Below are positions 52,201 through 60,382 of a DNA stretch of 64,000 nucleotides, one piece after another. Position numbers and translations under genes: made by a program. The DNA is from Nocardia macrotermitis (lineage in GTDB: Bacteria; Actinomycetota; Actinomycetes; Mycobacteriales; Mycobacteriaceae). Position 1 is the first letter of the stretch. Each line of letters opens with the position of its first letter. The stretch lies in the NCBI RefSeq assembly GCF_009604405.1, contig NZ_WEGK01000010.1, forward strand, positions 62,001-126,000. Reading direction: 5' to 3'. The notes beneath the pieces were generated by a model. It did no database searches and was not told the DNA's origin. It worked only from the letters and a program-made list of their open reading frames with translations.

Positions 52201-52210
52201 GAGTATACGA
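52201..52210. promoter_or_regulatory. GAGTATACGA motif in the ligase/crotonase divergent promoter
   Basis: It matches GAGTATACTC at eight of ten positions and has ACTC a few bases on. It lies 9 bases before the ligase start codon on the opposite strand, so a bound repressor would block that gene directly. Confidence 0.4.
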
Positions 52211-52374
52211 TTTTCACTCACTCGAGCAGGATCTTTCATTCTGCGGGACAGCTCGACCCGGGGCATCTACCATGCCAGCAGCGCCTTCCATCGGGATGGG
52301 GACACGTTGCCGAACCACCTCCGGTAACCCTAATTTATTACACTGAATGAGTCTGCCGACGAGGGAGTTTCCGA

Positions 52375-53148
52375 ATGGATCCGACAACCGTGCTGTTCGA
52401 GGTGGCCGAGCACATCGCCACGATCACTTTGAACCGGCCCGAAGCGATGAACAGCTTCAACCAGACGATGCTGGAGGAGTTCACGCAGATCTGGCAGCGC
52501 GTGCGCGAGGATGACGACATCCACGTCGTGGTGCTGCGCGCCGCGGGTGATCGGGCGTTCAGCACCGGCATGGACGTCAAGCAGGGTTTCGATCGCCAGG
52601 AGAACGTCTGGTCGCAGACCGATCCCGGAGAACGCTTGTCCCCCAAGCTGAATCAGGTCTGGAAGCCGGTGATCTGCGCGGTGCAGGGGATGGCCGCGGG
52701 CGGCGCGTTCTACTGGCTCAACGAGGCCGACATCATCATCTGCTCCCAGGACGCGACCTTCTTCGACCCGCACGTGAGCTACGGCCTGACCGCCGCCCTG
52801 GAGCCGATCGGCCTGGCCCGGCGCATCCCGCTGGGTGAGACGTTGCGCATCGCGCTGCTGGGCCTGGACGAACGGGTCTCGGCCGAGCGCGCGATGCAGA
52901 TCGGCATGGTCAGCGAAGTTCTTCCGCGCGAACAACTGTGGGACCGTGCGAACGAACTGGCCCGGATCATCGCGGCCAAACCCGCTGCCGCCATTCAGGG
53001 TACGGTCCGCGCGATCTGGGAGTCCTTGGACGCCACCCGATCCCACGCCCTGCGCACCGGCCTGTCGTACACCCAGATCGGCAATCCGATCGGTAAGGCC
53101 GAGGTCGATCGCGCCACCGTGGCCCGCCCGAATTGGACCCTGCGATGA
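52375..53148 (+). CDS. Crotonase superfamily protein lacking both catalytic Glu residues
   Basis: A 257-residue crotonase-fold protein. The core ATITLNRPEAMNSFNQTMLE and KPVICAVQGMAAGGAF is clear. At the two catalytic positions of enoyl-CoA hydratase it has GGAFYW (Tyr for Glu) and FDPHVSYG (His for Glu), so simple hydration is doubtful; hydrolase, lyase or isomerase chemistry is more likely. ATG 52375 follows GAGGGAG. It is coupled by ATGA overlap to the LLM oxidoreductase gene. Confidence 0.88.
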   Translation: MDPTTVLFEVAEHIATITLNRPEAMNSFNQTMLEEFTQIWQRVREDDDIHVVVLRAAGDRAFSTGMDVKQGFDRQENVWSQTDPGERLSPKLNQVWKPVICAVQGMAAGGAFYWLNEADIIICSQDATFFDPHVSYGLTAALEPIGLARRIPLGETLRIALLGLDERVSAERAMQIGMVSEVLPREQLWDRANELARIIAAKPAAAIQGTVRAIWESLDATRSHALRTGLSYTQIGNPIGKAEVDRATVARPNWTLR

Positions 53149-54149
53149 GATTCGGGATGTCCTGGCCGGGCCGCGAGGTCGCCCGCGAGGCGGAACAGGC
53201 CGGGATCGCGGCCTTCGTCACCGGCGATTTCGTCGACCACGACGCCTACCTGAACCTCGCCGAGATGGTCGCGAACACCGAGCACGCCATGCTCGGCCCC
53301 GCCATCGCCTACGCCTTCGCCCGCACCCCGTACGCCCATGCCACCGCGATGCGCCAGCTGCACGCGCAGGCCCCCGGCCGCCTGTTCCTCGGCCTGGGCA
53401 CCGCGGCCTACCGCATCAACCGCGACTGGTTCGGCGTCTCCGCCGACCGCCCGATGGCCCGCATCGCCGAAACCGCCGAGGCCGTGCGCGCCTGGCTGCA
53501 CGCGGAGAACGGCGAAAAGATCAGGTACACAGGCGAATTCCAGCACATCGACGCCGATGTCCGGGCACCGGTGCTGGGCCGCCTCGACATCCCGGTCCTA
53601 CTGGCCGGATTCAACCCGCGCATGGCCGCCACCGCCGCCCGCGTCGGTGACGGCATCATCGGCCACGGCCTGTTCACCGACTCCTGGTGGAACGAAATCA
53701 TCCGCCCCGCAACCACTCTCGGCACCCAGCAGGGCGGTCACGAGAGAACCCCGCTGGAACACGGATGGATCATCACCGCCGTGGACGACGCGGCCCCCGA
53801 GCGCGCAATCGCCGACGCCCGCCGCATGATCGCCTTCTACCTCACGGTGAAAACCTACGACCCGTTCGTCGCCCACCACGGCTGGCAGGAACCCGTCGCC
53901 CAACTCCGCGCGGCCTTCCGCACCGGCGACACCAAAGCCATGACCAACGCGGTCACCGACGACATGCTCACCCGAATCGCCATCTGCGGCACCACAACCG
54001 AGGCCCGCGCCACCCTCACCCGCCGAGCCGCGAACCTCCCCCACGACCTCGGATACCTCGCACCCCCTTCATATCTCGTCAGCCCCAAGCGCCGAGCCGC
54101 CTACGCCCACTCCAGCCTCGCCCTACTCGAGGACACCACGAGGCCATGA
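53145..54149 (+). CDS. LLM-class (luciferase-like) flavin/F420 oxidoreductase
   Basis: A 334-residue luciferase-fold enzyme: AREAEQAGIAAFVTGDFVDH, GPAIAYAFARTPYAHATAM, PGRLFLGLGTAAY and PVLLAGFNPRMAATAARVGDG follow the F420-dependent LLM pattern. It is unrelated in detail to the one at 5033. Its ATG overlaps the crotonase TGA, so the two proteins are made together and may act on the same CoA-bound intermediate. Substrate and cofactor preference are unknown. Confidence 0.88.
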   Translation: MRFGMSWPGREVAREAEQAGIAAFVTGDFVDHDAYLNLAEMVANTEHAMLGPAIAYAFARTPYAHATAMRQLHAQAPGRLFLGLGTAAYRINRDWFGVSADRPMARIAETAEAVRAWLHAENGEKIRYTGEFQHIDADVRAPVLGRLDIPVLLAGFNPRMAATAARVGDGIIGHGLFTDSWWNEIIRPATTLGTQQGGHERTPLEHGWIITAVDDAAPERAIADARRMIAFYLTVKTYDPFVAHHGWQEPVAQLRAAFRTGDTKAMTNAVTDDMLTRIAICGTTTEARATLTRRAANLPHDLGYLAPPSYLVSPKRRAAYAHSSLALLEDTTRP

Positions 54150-54262
54150 AACTCCTCGCGGGCGCGCCCCCGCGCGCCCGCGAAACTTACCGACGACGCG
54201 GCAGTGGACTCTGCCCTCGGGCCGGTTCGGAGTCGATCCCCTCGCAGACTGCGCGTCCGACC

Positions 54263-54733
54263 TCAGCGGTGTACCCAGCCCGCGTCGTGCCAGTACGTTT
54301 CGAGTTCGGCCATCGGGGAGGGCCAGGTTTCGATGTAGGTGACGCCCTCGGGGCCTGCGGTCATGAGGTAGGGGGTGCCGGCGGTGCTGATCCAGAATTC
54401 GCCGGGGCCGATGGTGCGGCTGCCTTCTTCGCCGTTCTCGCCCCAGGCCACGTGGAATTCGCCCTTGAATACGATGATCAACTCGTCGAGGTTGTGGTGG
54501 TGGCGGGGGACGGCGAAATTGGGGACGCAGCGCAGGCCGTTGAGGTTGAAGGTCGGGTCGACCTTCGTGCAGAGCTGCATATTGCCGCCGAAGGTTGCGG
54601 CGAAATCGACGGGAGCGTCGGCGAGGAGTCCGCCGTCGGCCCACAGGTACGAGGGCATGATGTCGAGCGGCATGTCCATCCAGCCGTCGTCGGACAGCAG
54701 GGTGAAGTATTCGATTCCGAAAGCGGTGGTCAT
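54263..54733 (-). CDS. Cupin domain protein A
   Basis: A 156-residue cupin. The metal-ligand strand VPRHHHNLDELIIVFKGEFH and the second motif AGTPYLMTAGPEGVTYIETW are clear. It shares LLADAPVDFAATF, PRHHHN and GPEGVTYIETW with the divergent neighbour of equal length at 54885, so the two are paralogues. Such small cupins act as metal-dependent dioxygenases, isomerases or ligand sensors. ATG 54733 follows GGGAGAG by 7 bases. Confidence 0.85.
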   Translation of the reverse strand: MTTAFGIEYFTLLSDDGWMDMPLDIMPSYLWADGGLLADAPVDFAATFGGNMQLCTKVDPTFNLNGLRCVPNFAVPRHHHNLDELIIVFKGEFHVAWGENGEEGSRTIGPGEFWISTAGTPYLMTAGPEGVTYIETWPSPMAELETYWHDAGWVHR

Positions 54734-54884
54734 GCTCGAACTCTCCCGAATTGTCGCGCGGTGTGTCATCAGCGGATTTCACTGGACGGGAATGTGTCCG
54801 GGACCACAGATCGGCGGGTTCGATGTCCCAGCGAACGGAAAACTCCAGGTCGTAGCACCCGGCCTCGGACGTACCGTCGGCGCT

Positions 54885-55355
54885 GTGACTCTCATTTTCG
54901 GCGATCTCGTAGCGGATTCGGATTGGGTCCCGATGGACCTGAATCAGCAGAACACTCCGTCCTATCTGTGGCAGGGCGGCGGACTGCTGGCCGACGCCCC
55001 CGTGGATTTCGCGGCGACATTCGACGGCGGAATGTGGGTGACCACCAAGCCGATCGATGTTCCGCGATTCAATCGCAACCCTTTGCGGGTGCGCCCCCAC
55101 TTCACCGTGCCGCGGCACCACCACAATATCGATGAGATGCTGTTCGTCTTCGCGGGCGAATACCACATCGAATTCGGTTATCCCGACGATGTGCAAACCG
55201 TCGTCGTGAAACCGGGCGATGTATTCCTGAGCCGCGCGGGCACGCCGTACACGATGACCGCGGGCCCCGAGGGCGTCACCTACATCGAGACCTGGCAGGT
55301 GCCGGTCACCCAGTTGCAGACCGTGTGGCACGACTTCGGCTGGGTGCACCGGTAG
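54885..55355 (+). CDS. Cupin domain protein B (divergent paralogue of A)
   Basis: A 156-residue cupin with VPRHHHNIDEMLFVFAGEYH and AGTPYTMTAGPEGVTYIETW. GTG 54885 is chosen because it gives a protein of exactly the same length as paralogue A and aligns from the first residues, though no clear ribosome site precedes it. An open frame continues upstream across the promoter but is not expected to be translated. The two may form a heterodimer. It ends at a strong bidirectional hairpin. Confidence 0.8.
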   Translation: MTLIFGDLVADSDWVPMDLNQQNTPSYLWQGGGLLADAPVDFAATFDGGMWVTTKPIDVPRFNRNPLRVRPHFTVPRHHHNIDEMLFVFAGEYHIEFGYPDDVQTVVVKPGDVFLSRAGTPYTMTAGPEGVTYIETWQVPVTQLQTVWHDFGWVHR

Positions 55356-55425
55356 GAACCCGCTCACCAGCGACCCACGACCGACACGACTCGAACCAAA
55401 GCCGTTCAGCCCCTCGACAAAAACC

Positions 55426-55460
55426 TCGGCCCCGTAGCAATCACATTGCCACGGGGCCGA
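55426..55460. terminator. Bidirectional hairpin between cupin B and the flavoprotein gene
   Basis: TCGGCCCCGT/ACGGGGCCGA (10 bp) and GCAAT/ATTGC (5 bp) pair around the loop CAC with a single A-C mismatch; TTTCG follows on the + strand. It separates convergent genes. Confidence 0.75.
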
Positions 55461-55493
55461 TTTCGATACCGATTCGCTCGATACCGTTACCAC

Positions 55494-57155
55494 TCAGCCG
55501 ATATCGCGTGCGGCACGAGCTGCGACATGCCGCCCGGCGCGATACCCCATCGTCACGCTCGGACCGATACAGGAGCCGCCGCCGGGATAGGTCCCGCCCA
55601 ACACCGACGCCGAGGTGTTTCCGGCCGCGTAGAGCCCATCGATGACCGGCACCCGATGTCCCAGCACGCGCGCGTCGGCATCGATGCGGCAGCCGCCGCT
55701 GGTCCCGATGGTGCCCGGCCACTGCTGGATCGCACCGTACGGCGGTCCGAGAATCGGCCGGTGCTCAACGGTTTCGGGCCCGGTCAGCACGTGGGTCTGC
55801 TGGGGATCGCCCCAGTCCGGATCCTCGCCCTTCTCGGCGAATCCGTTGTACCGCTGGACAGTCGACTCGAGTTCGCCGGGATCGACACCGATCTTCTCGG
55901 CCAGCTCGCGGATCGATCCGGCCGTGGCCACCCAGTCCGGCGGCGCCTGGCCGTCGGCCCCGGTCAGATTCATCTCGATCCCGGGTTTGGACCCCATGAC
56001 GCCCTGTTCGAAATGCCGCTTGCCGAAGATCACCCATGCCGGCGGCTTGTTGACGAACCCCGGATAACGCTGATCGTAGAACCCGAAGGGATGCGAGAAG
56101 TCGTTGTAGGTGTACCCGCCGTGCATGAACCGGCGACCGAGTTTGTTGACCAGGATCGAACCCGCGCCGAGCCCCATCAGCATCTGCGGCAACGGATTTC
56201 CGTCCCGGCCCAGCGTCCAGGGCTCGTAGATGACCCCATAGCTGAAGAAGGTCGTCATCGAGCCCAGCTTGGCCCCGGCCTCCATCGCCATCAGATGCCC
56301 GTCGCCGGTGTTGGACCACGGCGTCATCGGTTTGACCTCGTATCCGAGATAGGTCTTGACCATCTCCGGATTCCACTCGAAACCACCGCAGGCCAGCACG
56401 ACGCCCTTGCGCGCGCCGATCCGCCGCGGGCCCTGCGCGTCCTCGACGACGACGCCGACCACCGCCCGCTGCTCGTCGGTGACCAATTCGACTGCGGGAG
56501 TGCTGGTTCGGACTTCCACGCCCAGATCCAACAGCGCCTTGAACAGCGGCGCGATCAGGCCACCGCCCTTGGCGCGCCAGCCCTCTCGCTCCCGCTGGGC
56601 CAATTCCTCCGGCCCGACCTCACCGCGCCGCTGCTCGGGAAAGCTGACCTCGCACGGCGGCACCCAAGGCCCCTTGTTGATCAACTCCGCGAGTTCGCCC
56701 AGTTCCGCGCCCGCCGGGTAGGGCTTGACCGCGACCGTGCGCGGGAAGGGCCGCACGCCGGGAATGCGATCCCCGATGACCGAGTAGTAGTCGTCCAGCG
56801 AGATGTGCGGCTCGGATCGGTATCCGGTGTGCGCCTCGAGGAACGCGTGCGCCTCGGGCGCGGTGTCGACGTAGACCTCGACCAGCGACGGATCCGACTC
56901 CCGCCCGTCCGACAACCGGTGGATGTACGCGAGCGCGTCCTCACGCGAATCCCGTTCCGCGACAAAGCGATTGTTCGGAATCCACATATCGCCGCCGGAT
57001 ACCGCGGTGGTCCCGCCGATGTACCGGTCCTTCTCCACGACCAGCACGCTCGCACCGCCGTGCCGGGCCAGCAGCGCGGCGGTCAACGCCCCGCCGCCAC
57101 TGCCGACCACGACGACGTCGAACACCTCGTCCCAGGCGCCACGTTGGTCAGGCAT
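55494..57155 (-). CDS. KstD-like FAD-dependent dehydrogenase
   Basis: A 553-residue flavoprotein of the 3-ketosteroid delta-1-dehydrogenase/fumarate reductase family. The FAD motif VVVGSGGGALTAALLARHG is near residue 14, ACGGFEWN lies mid-way, and the C-terminal GTYPGGGSCIGPSVTMGY keeps the Tyr-x-x-x-Gly pair that holds the 3-keto group in KstD. It probably introduces a double bond beside a ketone in a steroid-like ring. ATG 57155 overlaps the Rieske stop by 8 nt. Ring preference is not deducible. Confidence 0.87.
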   Translation of the reverse strand: MPDQRGAWDEVFDVVVVGSGGGALTAALLARHGGASVLVVEKDRYIGGTTAVSGGDMWIPNNRFVAERDSREDALAYIHRLSDGRESDPSLVEVYVDTAPEAHAFLEAHTGYRSEPHISLDDYYSVIGDRIPGVRPFPRTVAVKPYPAGAELGELAELINKGPWVPPCEVSFPEQRRGEVGPEELAQREREGWRAKGGGLIAPLFKALLDLGVEVRTSTPAVELVTDEQRAVVGVVVEDAQGPRRIGARKGVVLACGGFEWNPEMVKTYLGYEVKPMTPWSNTGDGHLMAMEAGAKLGSMTTFFSYGVIYEPWTLGRDGNPLPQMLMGLGAGSILVNKLGRRFMHGGYTYNDFSHPFGFYDQRYPGFVNKPPAWVIFGKRHFEQGVMGSKPGIEMNLTGADGQAPPDWVATAGSIRELAEKIGVDPGELESTVQRYNGFAEKGEDPDWGDPQQTHVLTGPETVEHRPILGPPYGAIQQWPGTIGTSGGCRIDADARVLGHRVPVIDGLYAAGNTSASVLGGTYPGGGSCIGPSVTMGYRAGRHVAARAARDIG

Positions 57156-58611
57156 CACGATCCGCCCAGATGAACCGGTCGGCGACCCGGTGGTGGTTGT
57201 AGATCGTCATCTCCTGCGCCTCGCTCAGGCGATGCCCGTCGAAGCTGGGCGAATGCATGCCCACGGTCACCTCCTTGGCGTTGGCCATGTCCTGGTTGAA
57301 CACCTGGCCGAGGGCGGCGTCGTGATAGTCCTCGAAGATCTGCGGGGTGTGCTGATGCTTCTTGTCGTAGTCGGCGATCGCGACCTGATCCAGCGCGAAG
57401 ATCTCGAACAGGCAGCTGTCCGGATCCGAGCCGTTGGGCCGGGCGCGATACATGAACGACGAGCCCTGGTTGGGCAGCAGAATCGTATTCGGGAAGACGT
57501 TCCACGCGGTGCCCGCCTCGGACCACTGCTGTGGCGAGATGTCCTGCCACGCATAGCCTTCCGAGATCACCAGATCCTGATAGAGCTGCATGAACAGGTC
57601 GCCGGGCGTCATCCCCTCGGGCAGGTCGGTGGTCTTGAGCTGCTCCGCGGCACGCCAGCTGCGCTCGTTCTCCAGCCCGCCCATATCGTCGAAGATGTAC
57701 TGCACACTCAACGCGAACGCCTCGCGCGGATCGATCTGCCCCTCGGTGGTCCGCTTGAGCGGATCCTTGGTGGCGTTGTCCTCGGTGGTCTCGCTCTTCT
57801 TCTGGCCGAGGCTCGAATAGTGCGCGTGCCGTTCGTAAGTCGTGGTCGGCGACCAGACCCGGTTCTCGAGTTCCTTCATCGACAGCAGGTTGTCGTTCGA
57901 CTTGTCCAGGCGGAACAGCTGCGGATGCGTCCCGGCGACGTGATACGCCTCCAGGAATCCGTCCAGCGCCGTTTTCCAGTTGCAGGGCAGGATGATTCCC
58001 TTCTGCCACCGGATGCGCATGTTCTCGTAGTGGAAGGGCTCGAATATCCGCGGGATCGGGTCGAGGTATTCCAGCAGCGGCACGGCGTTCGGGTCCATGT
58101 TGATGAACACGAAACCGGCCCACGTCTCGGTGCGCACCTTGACCAGGCCCAGGTCGTCGTCCGAACGCGGGACGAACTCCTCGCGATCGAGCACCAGCCG
58201 GATGGACCCGTCCAGATTCCATCGCCAGCCGTGGAACGGGCAGATGATCGAGCCGACCCGGCCGCGATCCTTGGCCAGGCGGGTGCCGCGGTGCCGGCAC
58301 GCGTTGAAATACGCCTGCACCGAATCCTTGGACTCGCGCACGATCAGGATGGAGTGCGCGCCGATCTCGTATTCCACATACGATCCGACACCCGCCAATT
58401 CCTCCAGGCGGCACGCCATCAACCAGGTGCGGGTGAACAGTTTGTCGAGTTCCAGTTGCAGGAACTCCGGATCGAGGTACCGCGCCTTGGGCACGAACGC
58501 TCGGTCCAGCCGGTATTTCTCCGGAACCCGTTCGGCGGCAACATCTCCCGTGAACCAGGGGGTGGTCCCGGTCAGCTTTCCGGCCTTCCCGGGTTCGAGC
58601 ACCACGGACAT
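57148..58611 (-). CDS. Rieske non-heme iron oxygenase large subunit
   Basis: A 487-residue aromatic-ring-hydroxylating-type oxygenase. The Rieske cluster ligands are ACRHRG and ICPFHGW (CxH-x16-CxxH) near residues 107-127; the mononuclear iron ligands are in DGFLEAYHVAGTHPQ. It needs ferredoxin and reductase, both encoded next door. No small beta subunit is present, so a homotrimeric alpha-only enzyme is expected. ATG 58611 follows GAGGAG by about 9 bases; TTG 58620 is less likely. It is cotranscribed with the ferredoxin and KstD-like genes. Confidence 0.92.
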   Translation of the reverse strand: MSVVLEPGKAGKLTGTTPWFTGDVAAERVPEKYRLDRAFVPKARYLDPEFLQLELDKLFTRTWLMACRLEELAGVGSYVEYEIGAHSILIVRESKDSVQAYFNACRHRGTRLAKDRGRVGSIICPFHGWRWNLDGSIRLVLDREEFVPRSDDDLGLVKVRTETWAGFVFINMDPNAVPLLEYLDPIPRIFEPFHYENMRIRWQKGIILPCNWKTALDGFLEAYHVAGTHPQLFRLDKSNDNLLSMKELENRVWSPTTTYERHAHYSSLGQKKSETTEDNATKDPLKRTTEGQIDPREAFALSVQYIFDDMGGLENERSWRAAEQLKTTDLPEGMTPGDLFMQLYQDLVISEGYAWQDISPQQWSEAGTAWNVFPNTILLPNQGSSFMYRARPNGSDPDSCLFEIFALDQVAIADYDKKHQHTPQIFEDYHDAALGQVFNQDMANAKEVTVGMHSPSFDGHRLSEAQEMTIYNHHRVADRFIWADRDA

Positions 58612-58637
58612 TCGAATCAACTCCTCAACGAGTAACG

Positions 58638-58663
58638 CGCGGACTGTGGGCTGTCAGTCCGCG
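58638..58663 (-). other. Intercistronic hairpin between ferredoxin and Rieske genes
   Basis: CGCGGACT (58638-58645) pairs with AGTCCGCG (58656-58663) around a 10-base loop. The ferredoxin stop codon lies at the edge of the stem on the transcript. It could protect the ferredoxin message or set the ratio of the two proteins. Confidence 0.45.
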
Positions 58664-58935
58664 TCGGGGCCGGCGACCTCGACGCCGTCGGTGCGACGCA
58701 CCACGTGAATGCAATTGCCGGGGCAGCCGTCCGCGGCGTCGACCACGTCCAGGCGCAGGCTGTCCGGCACATCGGCCTGTGCGCCTTCGGATTTCAGCAG
58801 ATCCGCGTCGGCCGACTGCTTGACGTAGGCCAGCCCGTCGTCGCCGAACTGGAATACGTCCGGTGCGTACTGGGTGCACAGACCGTCGCCGGTGCAGAGT
58901 TTCTGGTCGATCCAGACTCTTACTTCGTCGCTCAT
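58654..58935 (-). CDS. 3Fe-4S-type ferredoxin
   Basis: A 93-residue ferredoxin of the P450/Rieske electron-donor kind. Cluster ligands are in CTGDGLCTQYAPDVFQFG and the C-terminal DGCPGNCIHV. The position of the first two Cys (x5 apart) suits a [3Fe-4S] cluster; a fourth Cys (CPGNC) is present. It should pass electrons from the reductase at 59242 to the Rieske oxygenase, and possibly to P450s in the window. ATG 58935 gives MSDEVRVWID; the longer upstream frame is promoter. Confidence 0.9.
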   Translation of the reverse strand: MSDEVRVWIDQKLCTGDGLCTQYAPDVFQFGDDGLAYVKQSADADLLKSEGAQADVPDSLRLDVVDAADGCPGNCIHVVRRTDGVEVAGPDAD

Positions 58936-59241
58936 GAATTCATGCCCTTCCAGGTGACGAGACGCCGCGAGGACTCGGCGGCTCTCGGCCAGGCTGTAGC
59001 GGGCCGCCGGTCGCTCGGGATCACAGCGGGGGCACCGTGATCGGGGTCTGTGCCGACTGTCCGCCACCGGTCACCGCCGCGCCCGCCCCCTCCCGCAGGA
59101 CGGGAACGATCGTTCGAGGCCGTCGATCCGGTGATCCGGCCGTCCCATCAGGCGGAAAACCGCCGGGTACGCGATCGGGGCGGTCATAGGCTCCGCCACG
59201 TCGCAGTACTGTTCCATCCCCTGATTCAGGAGGTCGCATCC
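58936..59241. promoter_or_regulatory. 306-bp divergent promoter of ferredoxin and reductase genes
   Basis: There is no gene. GATCCGG is directly repeated (GATCCGGTGATCCGG, near 59125-59139) and GGCGG-AAAA-CCGCC forms a dyad at 59151-59164. Either could serve to control the oxygenase operon and the reductase together. Confidence 0.4.
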
Positions 59242-60222
59242 GTGGCCATCACCATGTCCACCGACATTCTCATCGTCGGCGCCGGGCCGGTCGGTCTCTA
59301 CGGGGCCTACTGCGCGGGATTCCGCGGACTGCGCACCGTGCTGGTCGACGCGCTGCCCGAATGCGGCGGCCAGATCACCGCGTTGTATCCGGAGAAACAG
59401 ATTCGCGATATCGCGGCGGTGCCCGGGGCGCGCGGTCGTGAAGTCGTGAATTCGCTGAAGGCGCAAGCGGATTCGTTCGACACCGAGTATGTGCTGGGCC
59501 GGGAAGCGGTCGCGCTGGGCTTCGCCGACGGACGTCCGCAGGTCACTCTCTCCGATGAGACGGTGATTGATGCGGGCGCGGTCGTGGTGACCGCCGGAAT
59601 CGGCACATTCACCCCGCGCACACTGCCCGCCGGGGAGGAATTCCTCGGCCGCGGACTGAGCTATTTCGTTCCGGCACTTGATGATTACGCCGATCAGGAC
59701 GTCCTGGTCGTCGGCGGCGGCGACAGCGCGGTCGACTGGACGCTCGCGCTGGCCCCCATCGCCCGCTCGGTGACCCTCGTGCACCGGCGCGGCCAGTTCC
59801 GGGCACACGCGGCGAGCGTGCGCGAGATGTACGATTGCGGCGCGGAAATCATCACCGACGCCCAGGTCATCGCCCTGCTCGGCGACGAGCGCCTACGCGA
59901 GGCGCACGTCCGGGTCGACGGCGAGGATCAACCGCGTGTGCACAAGGTCGACGCGGTCGTCGCCGCACTGGGCTTCATCAGCAACCTCGGCCCGCTGACC
60001 GAATGGGGAATGCGGTTGGACCGCAGGACAATCACGGTCGACACCCGCATGCGCACCACCCTGGACCGCGTCTACGCCGCGGGCGATGTCACCTCCTACC
60101 CCGGCAAGGTGAAACTGATGTCGGTCGGCTTCGGCGAAGTCGCCACCGCGGTGAACAACGCCGCCGTCATCCTGGACCCGAATCTCCCACTGTTCCCAGG
60201 ACATTCGACCGACCACGGCTGA
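59242..60222 (+). CDS. Ferredoxin-NAD(P)+ reductase (thioredoxin-reductase-like FNR)
   Basis: A 326-residue FAD enzyme. ILIVGAGPVGLYGAYCAGFR is the FAD motif, VLVVGGGDSAVDWTLALAPI the NADPH motif and VYAAGDVTSYPGKVKLMSVG the C-terminal FAD contact. The CxxC redox pair of thioredoxin reductase is missing (ECGGQIT), which marks the TrxR-like FNR group. It should reduce the ferredoxin encoded divergently at 58654. GTG 59242 has AGGAGG 8 bases upstream. Confidence 0.9.
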   Translation: MAITMSTDILIVGAGPVGLYGAYCAGFRGLRTVLVDALPECGGQITALYPEKQIRDIAAVPGARGREVVNSLKAQADSFDTEYVLGREAVALGFADGRPQVTLSDETVIDAGAVVVTAGIGTFTPRTLPAGEEFLGRGLSYFVPALDDYADQDVLVVGGGDSAVDWTLALAPIARSVTLVHRRGQFRAHAASVREMYDCGAEIITDAQVIALLGDERLREAHVRVDGEDQPRVHKVDAVVAALGFISNLGPLTEWGMRLDRRTITVDTRMRTTLDRVYAAGDVTSYPGKVKLMSVGFGEVATAVNNAAVILDPNLPLFPGHSTDHG

Positions 60223-60292
60223 GCCGCCCCGACCGAACCACGAACGCGGCGAAATTCTTTTCCCGCCACCGGTTCGAATGGACGGTTTCTTC

Positions 60293-60326
60293 ATTCCAGT
60301 ACGGAATACGCTTTCCGTACTGGAAT
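60293..60326. repeat. 14-bp perfect inverted repeat followed by a recurring 19-base element
   Basis: Bases 60293-60306 pair with 60313-60326 around the 6-base loop TACGCT. Overlapping its right edge is AATATGTTGTGGCAGAACC (60324-60342), which matches 17 of 19 bases at 15697-15715, also just past a hairpin. It may be a terminator for the reductase gene or a small repeated element. Local base composition is AT-richer than the surroundings. Confidence 0.55.
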
Positions 60327-60382
60327 ATGTTGTGGCAGAACCTATTTGAATGTTCCGCCGATGGTGTGTACTGTCCGGTTCC

